A DNA stretch of 64,000 nt from Bacteroidetes bacterium MedPE-SWsnd-G2 (GCA_001874335.1 MPDE01000011.1:62001-126000); one strand, 5' to 3'. Positions 7,772-16,931 are shown, numbered from the stretch's first letter. Notes: a model not told the origin generated them from the sequence alone. Translations and numbers: made by a program.

Positions 7772-8791
7772 ATGAACTTGCTTCGAAAATTGTTATTCCC
7801 TATTGTTCCAGTTTACTACTTTGTAACTTGGATGAGGAATTACTTTTATGATAAAGGTATTTATAAATCTAAATCATATAATGTACCCATAATTGCGGTT
7901 GGAAATTTGAGTGTAGGAGGTACTGGAAAAACGCCTTTGATCGAGTTGCTTATTAGAACCTTTAAGGACGACTATAAACTTGCTACTTTAAGTAGAGGAT
8001 ATAAACGAAAAACGAGTGGTTTTGTTTTAGCGGGAGAAGCAGATACGGCTTTAACCTTGGGAGATGAGCCTTTTCAATTTCATTCAAAATTTCAGGATAT
8101 AAAGGTAAGTGTTGATGCTAACCGGCAAGAAGGTATTGAGTTGTTGATGCAGCAACCTGATGCTCCAAACTTGATTTTGTTGGATGATGCTTATCAGCAT
8201 AGAAAGGTAACAGCAGGTTATTATGTTTTATTAAGTAGCTATGAGAAGCTATACACTCGTGATATGTTATTACCCACTGGTGATTTACGTGAACCAATAA
8301 GTGGTGCTAAAAGAGCTAAAAGTATTGTAATTACAAAGTGTCCACCATCTCTTACTTTAAAAGATAAGCAGAAAATAATTTCAGAGCTTAAGCCACAACC
8401 AGAGCAGAATGTGTTTTTTAGTTGGATTAGTTATTCTGATGTCATTAAAAATAATCAATCTGAAAAAAACTTAATGGATTTAAAGAGCACCAATTTTAAG
8501 TTGGTTACTGGTATAGCAAATCCAAAACCATTGCTTGAGTTTTTAAATTTAAAAGGATTGAAATTTGAGCACCTTGAATTTAATGATCATCATGATTTCT
8601 CTGAAAAAGAAATAGAGCAATTAAAGACTTTGGATTGTATTTTAACTACAGAAAAAGATTACGTAAGGCTAAGTCCGCATTTCAAGAATTCTGACCAATT
8701 ATTCTATCTACCAATTTCTTTTGAAATTGATAGATTAAATGATTTTAAATCTGATTTGAAATCGTATATAGATAGCGCTAAGCAATCTTAG
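7772..8791 (+). CDS. lpxK: Tetraacyldisaccharide 4'-kinase
   Basis: The product has 339 aa, normal for LpxK, which phosphorylates the 4' position of the lipid A precursor at the inner face of the cytoplasmic membrane. The N-terminal hydrophobic helix (LLFPIVPVYYFVTWM) precedes the P-loop GNLSVGGTGKTP. The segments LSRGYKRKTSG, GDEPF and LLDDAYQHRKV carry the family's nucleotide and catalytic residues. A C-terminal TTEKDYVRL is also typical. The 3' end overlaps the convergent histidine kinase gene by 14 bases. It is a single gene, with no other lipid A genes nearby. Confidence 0.94.
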   Translation: MNLLRKLLFPIVPVYYFVTWMRNYFYDKGIYKSKSYNVPIIAVGNLSVGGTGKTPLIELLIRTFKDDYKLATLSRGYKRKTSGFVLAGEADTALTLGDEPFQFHSKFQDIKVSVDANRQEGIELLMQQPDAPNLILLDDAYQHRKVTAGYYVLLSSYEKLYTRDMLLPTGDLREPISGAKRAKSIVITKCPPSLTLKDKQKIISELKPQPEQNVFFSWISYSDVIKNNQSEKNLMDLKSTNFKLVTGIANPKPLLEFLNLKGLKFEHLEFNDHHDFSEKEIEQLKTLDCILTTEKDYVRLSPHFKNSDQLFYLPISFEIDRLNDFKSDLKSYIDSAKQS

Positions 8792-11012
8792 AAGCTTTAT
8801 CTTTATTGCTCAATAAGGCTTGATAAAGTTTCTTCTCGAAATCGGCCTGCTTAAAGGGCTTAGAAATAATATCGTTAAACCCGGCTTCATCAAATTCATG
8901 CATTTTATCGTCTAAAGTTACAGCCGTAAGTGCAAAAATGGTTAGTTCTTTATTAAAGACTCTAATGCGTTTTGTTGCTTCTAATCCGCTAATACCAGGC
9001 ATATGAATATCCATTAAAACAATGTCGTAGTTATTGTTCTTAACATTTTCGACAGCGGCTTCACCATTGTCAACCACATCACACTTAAGTTTCATTTTGG
9101 TTAAAATCTTCTTAGTAATCATTTGGTTAATCTTATTGTCTTCAACAACCAAAATTCTAATATTGTCTGTATCTAAAGCTTCAATTTCTGGATTGATTTT
9201 AGGCACAACTTTCTTTATTTTCTTATCAGAATATTCTAAAGGAATTTCAAAGAAAAAAGTAGAACCTTTACCCAGTTCACTTTTAAGGTAGATTTTTCCT
9301 TTTAATATTTTAATTAGTCCTTTTACGATGGATAACCCAAGTCCTGTACCACCGTACTTTCTGTTAATTTGGATAGAGCCTTGATTGAAACTTTCAAACA
9401 TACTTTCTTGTTTCTCCTTAGAGATACCAATACCGTTGTCTTCAATCTCAAAACGAACATTAAAGATGCCGTTTTCTTCTGATACCTTATAAACTCTTAC
9501 CCAAATATCGCCATCCTTTGTAAACTTAATAGCGTTACCAATTAGGTTAATTAAAATCTGAGAGATTTTTAGTTGATCAGCAACAAAATTTTCTGGTAGA
9601 TTAGCATCATACTCAAAATGCATAATAATATTGTTGTCTAGTGCCGAGTTGTTTAAAGCAGCAATAACATTTTCAACTTTTTTATGTAAACTGAATAATT
9701 CAGGATCGACTTCTACTTTATTGGCTTCAATTTTATTGACTTGTAAAATATCATTAATAAAGGTAAGCAAGTAATCCCCAGAAAATTTAAGCGATTTTAA
9801 ATGCTTTACTTGATCTGGTTTTGGGCTTTCATCTAATAGCATATTTGTAAGACCTGTTACAGCATAGAGCGGTGTTCTTAGCTCGTGAGTAACTGTAGAT
9901 AAAAAGTTAGCCTTTGTTTGTGATGCTAATTCGGCCTTTTCCTTGGCAACAACCAATTCATCATTCTTTTTATGAAGCATGGTGTTGGTCTTTAACCTAA
10001 TGTTATTGTTCTTGTATAAGGACAAGGTTAGCAATGAAAGAATAGTAATTAATGCAATACTTAAAATGGTAGTAATACGTGTCAAGTTACTATCGGCTTC
10101 TTTTTCGTTTATGGTTGCCTTTAATTCTTCATTTTTGGCCTCTTGATAGTTTTGAATGTACTGTACATTCTTCTCTTCTGTCAGGTGGTCTCGTTTAATG
10201 TCTAAAATTGAATCTGAAAGTTGGACGTGTAATTTTAGATATTCATTTGAAAGTTTATATTCATTTTTTTCTTCGTAAATATCACTTAATGTCACATAGC
10301 TCTCATTAAGCAATGAAGCATTTTTTTGAGTTTTTGCGATTTCTAACCCTTCTAACGATTGATTTAATCCTTGTTCGTGATTTCCTAACTTACTTAACAC
10401 TAAGCCAGATAGTGTTAGTGAAGTACTAAGGAAGTCTTGTTGGTTGTACTTTTTAGAAAGTATGGTGCTTTGCTCTAAAAGAGCTTTGGCATCATTGTAT
10501 TGTTCAAGCGTAATATATACTCTGGCTTCGTTAAGCGAAACTTCTGCAATATGGTCTTCTAGGCCTTGCTCTTCAAGTTTGTTTTTTGAAGAATTATAAT
10601 AATCTAAGGCGTCTTGATACTCGCCGTTGTAAGCATGAAGCATCCCTCTTACATTGTAGGTGTAGGCAAGGTTGGCTTCATCGTTAATTTCTCTTTGAAT
10701 TTCGGCAGCTTTGGTTAGTGATACCAATGCTTTTTCAGGCTCTTTTATAGCGTATCTAAACTTGGCTATTTGAGTGTGAATTATACCCTGTTGTTTTTTA
10801 TTATCAATTTGAATGGCAATTTCTAACGCTCTATCAAGATTTCCTTTGGCTTTGTAGAATTCACCTCTTTGGCTTTCGAAATCGGCCTGAGTAATCATGT
10901 TTTGTACTCGCATTTCTAAAATGTCTACATCCTCATTGTTTGGAGTTTGTGCATTTAAAATGCAAGAAACACTTAAAAATAATGCTAATATATATAGGTT
11001 AAATCGGGGCAT
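8778..11012 (-). CDS. TPR-containing hybrid sensor histidine kinase / response regulator
   Basis: This 744 aa protein has, in order: an N-terminal signal/anchor, tetratricopeptide repeats filling about residues 30-280 (periplasmic sensor side), a coiled-coil region, one membrane segment (ITTILSIALITILSLLTLSLY, about 312-332), a HisKA domain with FLSTVTHELRTP (phospho-His), and a HATPase with NLIGNAIKFTKDG and GTGLGLSIVKGL. It ends in a receiver domain (about 620-735) with VVEDNKIN, the phospho-acceptor in IVLMDIHMPG, and a conserved Lys in SKPF. It has no attached output domain and no neighbouring regulator, so the partner is elsewhere. Paired palindromic repeats stand in front of it (11043-11077). 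Confidence 0.9.
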   Translation of the reverse strand: MPRFNLYILALFLSVSCILNAQTPNNEDVDILEMRVQNMITQADFESQRGEFYKAKGNLDRALEIAIQIDNKKQQGIIHTQIAKFRYAIKEPEKALVSLTKAAEIQREINDEANLAYTYNVRGMLHAYNGEYQDALDYYNSSKNKLEEQGLEDHIAEVSLNEARVYITLEQYNDAKALLEQSTILSKKYNQQDFLSTSLTLSGLVLSKLGNHEQGLNQSLEGLEIAKTQKNASLLNESYVTLSDIYEEKNEYKLSNEYLKLHVQLSDSILDIKRDHLTEEKNVQYIQNYQEAKNEELKATINEKEADSNLTRITTILSIALITILSLLTLSLYKNNNIRLKTNTMLHKKNDELVVAKEKAELASQTKANFLSTVTHELRTPLYAVTGLTNMLLDESPKPDQVKHLKSLKFSGDYLLTFINDILQVNKIEANKVEVDPELFSLHKKVENVIAALNNSALDNNIIMHFEYDANLPENFVADQLKISQILINLIGNAIKFTKDGDIWVRVYKVSEENGIFNVRFEIEDNGIGISKEKQESMFESFNQGSIQINRKYGGTGLGLSIVKGLIKILKGKIYLKSELGKGSTFFFEIPLEYSDKKIKKVVPKINPEIEALDTDNIRILVVEDNKINQMITKKILTKMKLKCDVVDNGEAAVENVKNNNYDIVLMDIHMPGISGLEATKRIRVFNKELTIFALTAVTLDDKMHEFDEAGFNDIISKPFKQADFEKKLYQALLSNKDKASKIA

Positions 11013-11031
11013 TTCACAGTTGTTTAATAGA

Positions 11032-11039
11032 CAAATATA
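11032..11039 (-). promoter_or_regulatory. -7 element of the hybrid histidine kinase gene
   Basis: On the minus strand this reads TATATTTG, an exact TAnnTTTG match 20 bases before the ATG at 11012. No TTTG is found at the -33 position; instead two palindromic repeats occupy it, which suggests activator-dependent or repressed transcription. Confidence 0.5.
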
Positions 11040-11042
11040 GTT

Positions 11043-11077
11043 ATTTATCCGATAAAAGCTATGATTTATCCGATAAA
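11043..11077. promoter_or_regulatory. Two palindromic direct repeats 21 bp apart, candidate operator
   Basis: ATTTATCCGATAAA occurs at 11043-11056 and again at 11064-11077, so the copies are 21 bases apart (two helical turns). Each contains a palindrome, TTTATC-C-GATAAA. They lie directly upstream of the kinase -7 element and run over the last codons and stop of gap. This is the geometry of a tandem dimer-binding site. The binding protein is unknown. Confidence 0.5.
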
Positions 11078-12057
11078 TTACATATCATGTCCACGATTCT
11101 ACTGCTGTATCCTGTTTCATTATCGTACCACCCAACAATCTTTACCATTTGACCAATAACAGATGTCATTTGTGAGTCAAAAATGCAAGAATTACTGTTC
11201 CCAACAATGTCAATGGAAACAATAGGATCTTCGGTATATTCAAGGATACCATTTAAATGCGACTGAGCGGCAGATTTAAAAGCGTTGTTAATGGTTTCAA
11301 TATTAATATCGCCTTCAATGTGAAAAGTGATATCGGTTAAAGATCCATTTGCTACAGGGACTCTTATGCCGCAACCTCCAATTACGTTTGAAAGCTCAGG
11401 GAAGATCTTTGTTAAAGCTTTAGCAGCCCCCGTTGTAGTAGGAACAATTGATTGTCCAGCTGCTCTAGCGCGCCTTAAGTCTTTATGAGGTTGATCATGT
11501 AAACTTTGGTCTGTAGTATATGAATGCACCGTGGTGATATAGGCTTCTTTAATCTTACATAGCGATTTTATTATCGCGATCATTGGTGCTGCATTATTAG
11601 TCGTGCAAGATGCATTAGAAATAATGGTTTCACTGCCATCAATTTCATTGTCATTAATACCTAATACTACAGTTTTTATATCATCGCCAACAGGAGGTAC
11701 GGTTAAAATTACCTTTTTTGCACCATTAGCGATATGAAATTCTAAGGTTTCTTTTTCTTTAAACTGACCACTTGATTCTATTACAAAATCCACATTATAG
11801 GGTGTCCAGTCTATTTTAGAAGGGTGATCTTCGTTTAAAAGTGTGATGCTTTTATTGTTAACAATAATATGTTCAGAATCAAAAGAAACATCCTGATTAA
11901 AAATACCATGAATACTATCGTACTTTAATAAATGACTTAGCGTTTTAGTGTCAGCCAAATCATTTATCACAACAACATTAATGTTGTCTTGAGATTGTAA
12001 TAATCTAAATACGCGTCGACCAATTCGACCAAAGCCATTAATGGCAACATTAATCAT
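11059..12057 (-). CDS. gap: Glyceraldehyde-3-phosphate dehydrogenase, type I
   Basis: This 332 aa enzyme converts glyceraldehyde-3-phosphate, phosphate and NAD to 1,3-bisphosphoglycerate. The N-terminal INGFGRIGRRVFR is the NAD-binding motif, SNASCTTNNAAP holds the catalytic Cys151, and GWYDNETGYSSRIVDM is the C-terminal signature. The NN after CTT replaces the commoner NC, as is usual in several Bacteroidota copies. It follows lipA by a single base, so the two are co-transcribed. The gene's last codons are shared with the palindromic repeats in front of the kinase gene. The direction of use (glycolytic or gluconeogenic) cannot be read from the sequence. Confidence 0.95.
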   Translation of the reverse strand: MINVAINGFGRIGRRVFRLLQSQDNINVVVINDLADTKTLSHLLKYDSIHGIFNQDVSFDSEHIIVNNKSITLLNEDHPSKIDWTPYNVDFVIESSGQFKEKETLEFHIANGAKKVILTVPPVGDDIKTVVLGINDNEIDGSETIISNASCTTNNAAPMIAIIKSLCKIKEAYITTVHSYTTDQSLHDQPHKDLRRARAAGQSIVPTTTGAAKALTKIFPELSNVIGGCGIRVPVANGSLTDITFHIEGDINIETINNAFKSAAQSHLNGILEYTEDPIVSIDIVGNSNSCIFDSQMTSVIGQMVKIVGWYDNETGYSSRIVDMICNLSDKS

Positions 12058-12058
12058 T

Positions 12059-12937
12059 TTAATTAATGTGTTTTTGTGCTTTATAAGATGATCTTACCAA
12101 AGCATTACTCTCAACATGTCTAAAGCCAAGATCTAAACCAATAGTTTCGTATTCTTTAAATTGATCTGGAGTGATAAATTGTTGCACAGGTAAGTGTTTC
12201 TTACTAGGTTGAAGATATTGACCAATGGTAACAACATCAACATGAGCAGCTTTCAAATCGTGCAAAGTTTCAATCACTTCTTCACGGGTTTCTCCTAAGC
12301 CTAACATAATACCAGATTTAGTACGACGTTGTCCTTGGTCTTTTAAATATTTTAAAACCCCTAAACTTCTATCGTATTTTGCTTGAATTCTAACCTCTCT
12401 CGTTAATCGTCTTACTGTTTCCATATTGTGGCTAACGACCTCTGGAGCGACCTCAATTATTCTGTCGATATGCTGTTCTAATCCTTGAAAATCTGGAATT
12501 AGCGTTTCTAAAGTGGTTTCCGGATTCATACGTCTAACCGCTTTAATTGTTTCCGCCCACATGATGCTTCCCATATCTTTTAAATCGTCTCTATCAACGC
12601 TTGTTAGTACGGCATGTTTAATTTTCATGAGTTTAATAGAACGTGCAACTTTTTCTGGTTCGTCCCAATCTACATTTTCAGGTCGTCCAGTTTTTACACC
12701 ACAAAATCCACAAGATCTTGTGCATACGTTACCAAGAATCATAAATGTAGCAGTACCTTCTCCCCAGCATTCTCCCATATTTGGGCAACTACCTGAAGTA
12801 CAAATGGTGTTTAGATTGTATTTGTCTACTAACCCTCTTAGCTCTGTGTATTTTTTACCAGTTGGTAATTTTACTCTTAGCCATTTTGGTTTAGGTTTTC
12901 TTTCAGGTAATATGTTAGAGGTTGTATCTGTGTTCAT
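12059..12937 (-). CDS. lipA: Lipoyl synthase
   Basis: This 292 aa radical SAM enzyme inserts two sulfurs into protein-bound octanoyl groups of 2-oxoacid dehydrogenases and the glycine cleavage H protein. The auxiliary 4Fe-4S cluster ligands are in [12 protein letters not shown], and the radical SAM motif is CTRSCGFC. The C-terminal [17 protein letters not shown] holds the conserved RSSY serine that also ligates the auxiliary cluster. It lies upstream of gap with 1 base between. A TATCTTTG element at 12957-12964 on the minus strand provides a likely start of transcription. Confidence 0.96.
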   Translation of the reverse strand: MNTDTTSNILPERKPKPKWLRVKLPTGKKYTELRGLVDKYNLNTICTSGSCPNMGECWGEGTATFMILGNVCTRSCGFCGVKTGRPENVDWDEPEKVARSIKLMKIKHAVLTSVDRDDLKDMGSIMWAETIKAVRRMNPETTLETLIPDFQGLEQHIDRIIEVAPEVVSHNMETVRRLTREVRIQAKYDRSLGVLKYLKDQGQRRTKSGIMLGLGETREEVIETLHDLKAAHVDVVTIGQYLQPSKKHLPVQQFITPDQFKEYETIGLDLGFRHVESNALVRSSYKAQKHIN

Positions 12938-12956
12938 TTGTATAAAATTCAGTTAG

Positions 12957-12964
12957 CAAAGATA
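12957..12964 (-). promoter_or_regulatory. -7 element upstream of lipA
   Basis: On the minus strand this reads TATCTTTG, an exact match to TAnnTTTG, 19 bases before the lipA ATG. A good TTTG at the -33 position was not found. Confidence 0.4.
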
Positions 12965-12987
12965 CAAAGTAAAATCTTAAAATTATC

Positions 12988-14202
12988 CTATAAAGCCATT
13001 GTATACCAAACACTAAAGCCTATCAAAAAAAGAAACCCAGCCCAACTCCAAATATGCATCAATTTTGATGGTTTGTATTGCTCGGAAACCTCATTACCTG
13101 TAATCGCCAAATAGTTGATTAGAGCATAAAAAGGCGCGGTTAGAAAGGAAAGAATAGTTGCTATTTTAATTAATAATCCCATCTCCGCTTGAAAAAATAA
13201 TAGGATAATTATGGTGCCCAGCATGAGGGTAGACATCCAAAATTTGTATCCTAAAGTATTGGTTTTTGAAAATAGAAGTTTACTTGTTTGTGCCAATGCT
13301 CTTGGTGAGGCATCTAAGGTGGTGATAGTTGTGCTAAACATAGTGGTAAAAGCAGCAATTCCTATTATTAGTTTTGCCCAATTTCCTATACCTTCAGTAT
13401 ACATGTTGATAAGTTGAGTTGCAAATACGCTTGCCTTTGAGCTGAAGGCATTACCACTTTCGAATAGTATTAGAGCTCCAATACTAACAAATGCAATTCC
13501 TAATATAATTGTGGTAATATACCCGATGTTAAAATCGAAAATACTTTGTTTGAGCTTAATGTTTGTTGAGGTTTTTTGTTTTTCAATTGCCCAAAGGCTA
13601 TGCCAAACCGAAATGTCTAAAGGAGCTGGCATCCAACCCATAAATGCTATTAGGAAAATTACTTGCTCACTGTTTTTTGGCCAAACTTGAGTTAGATTAA
13701 TGGAGGTAGATTTTGACTTTAATGCTGTGATTACCGCAATAAGTGTAGTGATACTTAGCGTAATAATTATAATTTTCATGAGTTGGTCTAAAACTTTGTA
13801 TTTACCTCTAATTAATATGGTAAAACAAAAGAATAGAATAATCACACTCCAGATGTTATAAGGTAAATTAATACCGAACAAGGTTGTAGCTAAACCGGCT
13901 GTTACCGAAGTTACAGCTGTTTGTATGGTGAACATTGTAGCTATTGTCAATATGAAGTAGGCAATTAGAACGCTTTTGTGAAGCTTTAAGTAACCTTCTA
14001 ATAAACTTGTTTTAGTGGCGTAGGCGTATCTCGGTCCAAATTGAAAAAATGGGTATTTAAAAAAGTTAACAATAAGAATGGCCCAAATTAAACCAAAACC
14101 GAAATCTGCTCCAGCTTTAGTTGATTGTACCAGATGAGAAACACCAATAGCAGCCCCAGCAAATAATAATCCAGGACCGAGCTTGGAAAATTTAAAAGTC
14201 AT
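12988..14202 (-). CDS. Nramp-like transporter with altered metal-binding motifs
   Basis: This 404 aa membrane protein has about 11 hydrophobic helices and the overall Nramp/SLC11 pattern (GPGLLFAGAAIG... at the N-terminus). In canonical Nramp proteins helix 1 holds DPGN and helix 6 holds MPH, which bind Mn2+/Fe2+. Here the matching places read GVSH (residues 20-23) and WMPAPLDISVW (about 190-200), so the usual Asp, Asn and His are missing. It belongs to a divergent Nramp-related group; the substrate is therefore uncertain. The gene overlaps the ECF sigma gene by 11 bases, so it is the last member of a coupled trio. Confidence 0.75.
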   Translation of the reverse strand: MTFKFSKLGPGLLFAGAAIGVSHLVQSTKAGADFGFGLIWAILIVNFFKYPFFQFGPRYAYATKTSLLEGYLKLHKSVLIAYFILTIATMFTIQTAVTSVTAGLATTLFGINLPYNIWSVIILFFCFTILIRGKYKVLDQLMKIIIITLSITTLIAVITALKSKSTSINLTQVWPKNSEQVIFLIAFMGWMPAPLDISVWHSLWAIEKQKTSTNIKLKQSIFDFNIGYITTIILGIAFVSIGALILFESGNAFSSKASVFATQLINMYTEGIGNWAKLIIGIAAFTTMFSTTITTLDASPRALAQTSKLLFSKTNTLGYKFWMSTLMLGTIIILLFFQAEMGLLIKIATILSFLTAPFYALINYLAITGNEVSEQYKPSKLMHIWSWAGFLFLIGFSVWYTMAL

Positions 14203-14746
14203 TGGGCCTTGTGATAATTTCTGCCAATAGTTTTTTTGCTCTAAGTAGTTTGACCTTAATATTGTTTATGGGTTCATTAAGTTCATTAGAAATTTCTTTA
14301 TAGCTCATTTCTTGAAAATAACGCAGCATAATAACTTGTTGGTAATGTGGTTTTAACTGCTTAATATCTCGTAGTAAGTTGGCAAGGTTTTGTTCGGTAA
14401 TTAATTTGTCTTCAACCGTTGGTGCATCATCAGCTATGTTTAAATAGGTGTGATCTGGATTGTTTTGAACTTTAGAGATTGATGATTTTTGTTTCCGTAT
14501 TAAATCAACATGAAGGTTTTTGGAAATGGTAATCAACCAGGTTTTGAATTTATACTGATCGTTGTAGGTGTTTATTTTATCAAAAGCTTTTGAAAATGTT
14601 TGAATTGTAATGTCTTCAGCATCATTTTCATTTTGTGTTCGCTTTAATTGAAATAAGTACACATCATTCCAAAAAGTGTCTAACAAAAAATTGAAGGCCT
14701 TTTGGTCATTCTTTTTTGCCTTTAAAATCGCCTCTGCTATTTCCAA
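14192..14746 (-). CDS. ECF-type RNA polymerase sigma factor
   Basis: The product has 184 aa with sigma region 2 (about residues 20-90: YLFQLKRTQNENDAEDITIQTF and FKTWLITISKNLHVDLIRK) and region 4 (about 120-175: LKPHYQQVIMLRYFQEMSYKEI followed by the helix-turn-helix). There is no region 3 and no C-terminal sensing domain. It overlaps the glycosyltransferase upstream by 10 bases and the Nramp-like gene downstream by 11 bases. No anti-sigma gene is adjacent, unlike the second sigma factor at 17784-18314. The target genes and the signal are unknown. Confidence 0.88.
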   Translation of the reverse strand: MEIAEAILKAKKNDQKAFNFLLDTFWNDVYLFQLKRTQNENDAEDITIQTFSKAFDKINTYNDQYKFKTWLITISKNLHVDLIRKQKSSISKVQNNPDHTYLNIADDAPTVEDKLITEQNLANLLRDIKQLKPHYQQVIMLRYFQEMSYKEISNELNEPINNIKVKLLRAKKLLAEIITRPNDF

Positions 14747-15849
14747 TGATTAGGTTTTGAAACTTTATTAGTTATAAATATAGAGAATTGCGATAAAATT
14801 AAAAATAGTTCAAGAAAAGGAAAAATTAAAATAAGATCTGTTTCTCCAAATTTCTTAGCAGAGCTATACATGCTAATGCCTTGAACTAAAAAGCGAAATA
14901 TAACAAGTGCTAAAACAAAATTTAGCATAAAAGTGTTGGCCAATAATACAATAGCTAAAATCCAGAATAGTAATTGTGAGCAATAAAATAACCCTAATAG
15001 AAACTTATGTTTTTGTTTGTAGAATTTTGATGTGCTAACGTGTCTGCGTTTTTGTCTAAACCAAGAAGTGATTGAGGTTTCTGGTTTTGAAACTGTAAAT
15101 CCTTTTTGAGCATCGCATAAGGCAGTATTGCTTTTTGTTGCCACTTGATTTATAAACAAATCGTCGTCGCCAGATTTTATATCCATATGGTCCATAAACC
15201 CTCTAGCTTTAAAAAACTCTTCTCTTCTGTAAGCTAAGTTTCTGCCAACTCCCATATAAGGCATTCCAATTTTTGCAAATGAAAAATATTGCGTTGCGGC
15301 TAATAAAGTTTCAAATCTAATTAACGCATTTAAAAACGAATATTTCTTTTTCTCATAGCCACCGTAACCCAATACAATGGTTTTTTCTTTTGAAAAATGG
15401 CAAGACATATTGCTTATCCATTGCGATGAAACAGGTTTGCAATCTGCGTCAGTAAAAAGAAGAGTGTTATGTTTTGCTGCTTTTATGCCTAAGGTTAGCG
15501 CATATTTTTTATTACCCCAAAAGGCTTCAATGCTCTTAACGTTAACAATTTTAATGTTATCGTGTTTTGAAGCAAAGCCTTCCATAATTTCTAAAGTGTT
15601 ATCAGTACTGCAATCATTGATAAGTACAACTTCAAAATTTGGATAGTTTTGAGAAAGAATAGAGGGTAAAAAATCTTGTAGGTTTTTACTCTCATTTTTG
15701 CAACAAACAATTACGGATACCGATTTATTAATTGAGGTGCTTTTTGTGGGTTTGCTAAAAACAAAAGACCCAAATACACCCAAGTAATAGATTGCTTGAA
15801 TACAAATTATTGCTACAAAAAAATAGAAGAGGAAGGTTAAGATTGTCAC
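14737..15849 (-). CDS. Membrane-anchored family 2 glycosyltransferase
   Basis: This 370 aa GT2 enzyme has an N-terminal membrane helix (about residues 3-30) and a GT-A domain with VSVIVCCKNESKNLQDFLPS, VLINDCSTDNTLEIM and the metal-binding DADCKPVS. The acceptor-side motif KSGDDDLFINQVA and QKRRHVS (the QxxRW-like place) follow, with two to three C-terminal helices. It transfers a sugar from a nucleotide sugar at the cytoplasmic membrane. The acceptor is unknown; cell-surface polysaccharide or glycolipid is likely. It is the first gene of the overlapping trio with the sigma factor and the Nramp-like transporter. Confidence 0.87.
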   Translation of the reverse strand: MTILTFLFYFFVAIICIQAIYYLGVFGSFVFSKPTKSTSINKSVSVIVCCKNESKNLQDFLPSILSQNYPNFEVVLINDCSTDNTLEIMEGFASKHDNIKIVNVKSIEAFWGNKKYALTLGIKAAKHNTLLFTDADCKPVSSQWISNMSCHFSKEKTIVLGYGGYEKKKYSFLNALIRFETLLAATQYFSFAKIGMPYMGVGRNLAYRREEFFKARGFMDHMDIKSGDDDLFINQVATKSNTALCDAQKGFTVSKPETSITSWFRQKRRHVSTSKFYKQKHKFLLGLFYCSQLLFWILAIVLLANTFMLNFVLALVIFRFLVQGISMYSSAKKFGETDLILIFPFLELFLILSQFSIFITNKVSKPNHWK

Positions 15850-15855
15850 TTATTC

Positions 15856-16059
15856 TTAAGAGTGTTCTGGTTCATTGCAATTTTCAAATTGGTCTGGTGT
15901 TTTTCCACAGAAACCACATGCTTCACCTTCAGTATTTAGCATTGGGTTTTGACTGGCACAAGTACCTGCAAATTTACCGTCTTTTTTAGCCCAAATTTTT
16001 ATTGCTATTCCTGCAATTGCAATAGCTAAAAGTGATAGTGTTAGTATTACAAGTTTCAT
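15856..16059 (-). CDS. Small membrane or secreted protein with a Cys-rich tail
   Basis: This is a 67 aa protein with one N-terminal hydrophobic helix (residues 3-24) and a short outside tail with four cysteines (CASQNP, CGFC, FENC) and a final His. The tail could hold a metal ion or disulfides. Similar short proteins are found across Flavobacteriaceae without a known role. It lies 6 bases upstream of the GT2 gene and is probably the first gene of that transcript; TATCTTTG at 16076-16083 on the minus strand is a likely -7 element. The gene is real on spacing and composition, but the function is not recognised. Confidence 0.7.
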   Translation of the reverse strand: MKLVILTLSLLAIAIAGIAIKIWAKKDGKFAGTCASQNPMLNTEGEACGFCGKTPDQFENCNEPEHS

Positions 16060-16075
16060 ATCATAAGAATTTGTG

Positions 16076-16083
16076 CAAAGATA
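16076..16083 (-). promoter_or_regulatory. -7 element upstream of the small membrane protein
   Basis: On the minus strand this reads TATCTTTG, an exact TAnnTTTG match, 16 bases before the ATG at 16059. It would drive the small membrane protein, GT2, sigma and Nramp-like genes. Confidence 0.4.
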
Positions 16084-16235
16084 CGAGAATTGAGATTAAT
16101 TAACTTAATTATTTTAATCAGATTTCTTTTGAGAAAATAGAATTTCACATTGAATTATTGAATAATAATATTCAGAAAACTCTTATTTAATTATATTTTA
16201 TTAAATTCATATAATTAACTAATTATTAATCTGTT

Positions 16236-16931
16236 ATGAGAAAATTATTTGCTGAGTTTTTCGGCACCTTTTGGTTAGTGTTTGGTGGCTGTGGTAGTGC
16301 AATTTATGCGGCTGGCATTCCAGATGTTGGAATAGGCTATATGGGTGTGGCCTTAGCGTTTGGATTAACTGTTTTAACTATGGCTTACGCTGTTGGACAT
16401 ATTTCTGGAGGTCATTTTAATCCAGCCGTTACTTTAGGGTTGTGGTCTGCGGGGAAATTTGAATCTAAAGGGATATTGGGATATATTGGTGCGCAACTGG
16501 TTGGGGCTATTGCCGCTGCTGCAATGTTGTATATTATTTTTTCAGGCAAATCAGATTTTGAAGCCATTGGTGGTTTTGCCGCTAACGGTTATGGTCATTT
16601 GTCCCCGAGTGGTTATTCGATGTTGTCTGCTTTTATAACAGAGTTTGTTTTAACAGCGTTCTTTTTGCTAATAATTTTAGGAAGCACAAATGAAAAAGCG
16701 CCAAAAGGGTTTGCGCCGATAGCAATAGGGTTGGGATTAACACTTATTCATCTAATAAGTATTCCAATAACAAATACCTCTGTTAATCCTGCAAGGTCTA
16801 TGAGTCAGGCTATATTCGCTCAAGGTGATTATTTGACGCAAACTTGGTTGTTTTGGATTGCTCCCATATTAGGAGCCATAGTTGCTGGTTTTATTCATAA
16901 AACCATGTTCGATAAACCCATTGAAGAATAG
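16236..16931 (+). CDS. aqpZ: Aquaporin Z
   Basis: This 231 aa protein has six membrane helices and two half-helices carrying the NPA motifs: [11 protein letters not shown] near residue 65 and TSVNPARSM near residue 187. The Arg directly after the second NPA is the selectivity-filter residue. The length and the N-terminal [20 protein letters not shown] match AqpZ rather than the longer glycerol facilitators, so it passes water and helps with osmotic shifts. It is a single gene ending in a bidirectional terminator shared with the anti-sigma gene. An imperfect AT-rich leader of about 175 bases precedes it, with a small inverted repeat at 16159-16174. Confidence 0.95.
   Translation: MRKLFAEFFGTFWLVFGGCGSAIYAAGIPDVGIGYMGVALAFGLTVLTMAYAVGHISGGHFNPAVTLGLWSAGKFESKGILGYIGAQLVGAIAAAAMLYIIFSGKSDFEAIGGFAANGYGHLSPSGYSMLSAFITEFVLTAFFLLIILGSTNEKAPKGFAPIAIGLGLTLIHLISIPITNTSVNPARSMSQAIFAQGDYLTQTWLFWIAPILGAIVAGFIHKTMFDKPIEE

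Noticed and set aside
16159-16174. Inverted repeat TGAATA-ATAA-TATTCA upstream of aqpZ as an operator
   Set aside because: It is only six base pairs in very AT-rich DNA, so chance is likely.
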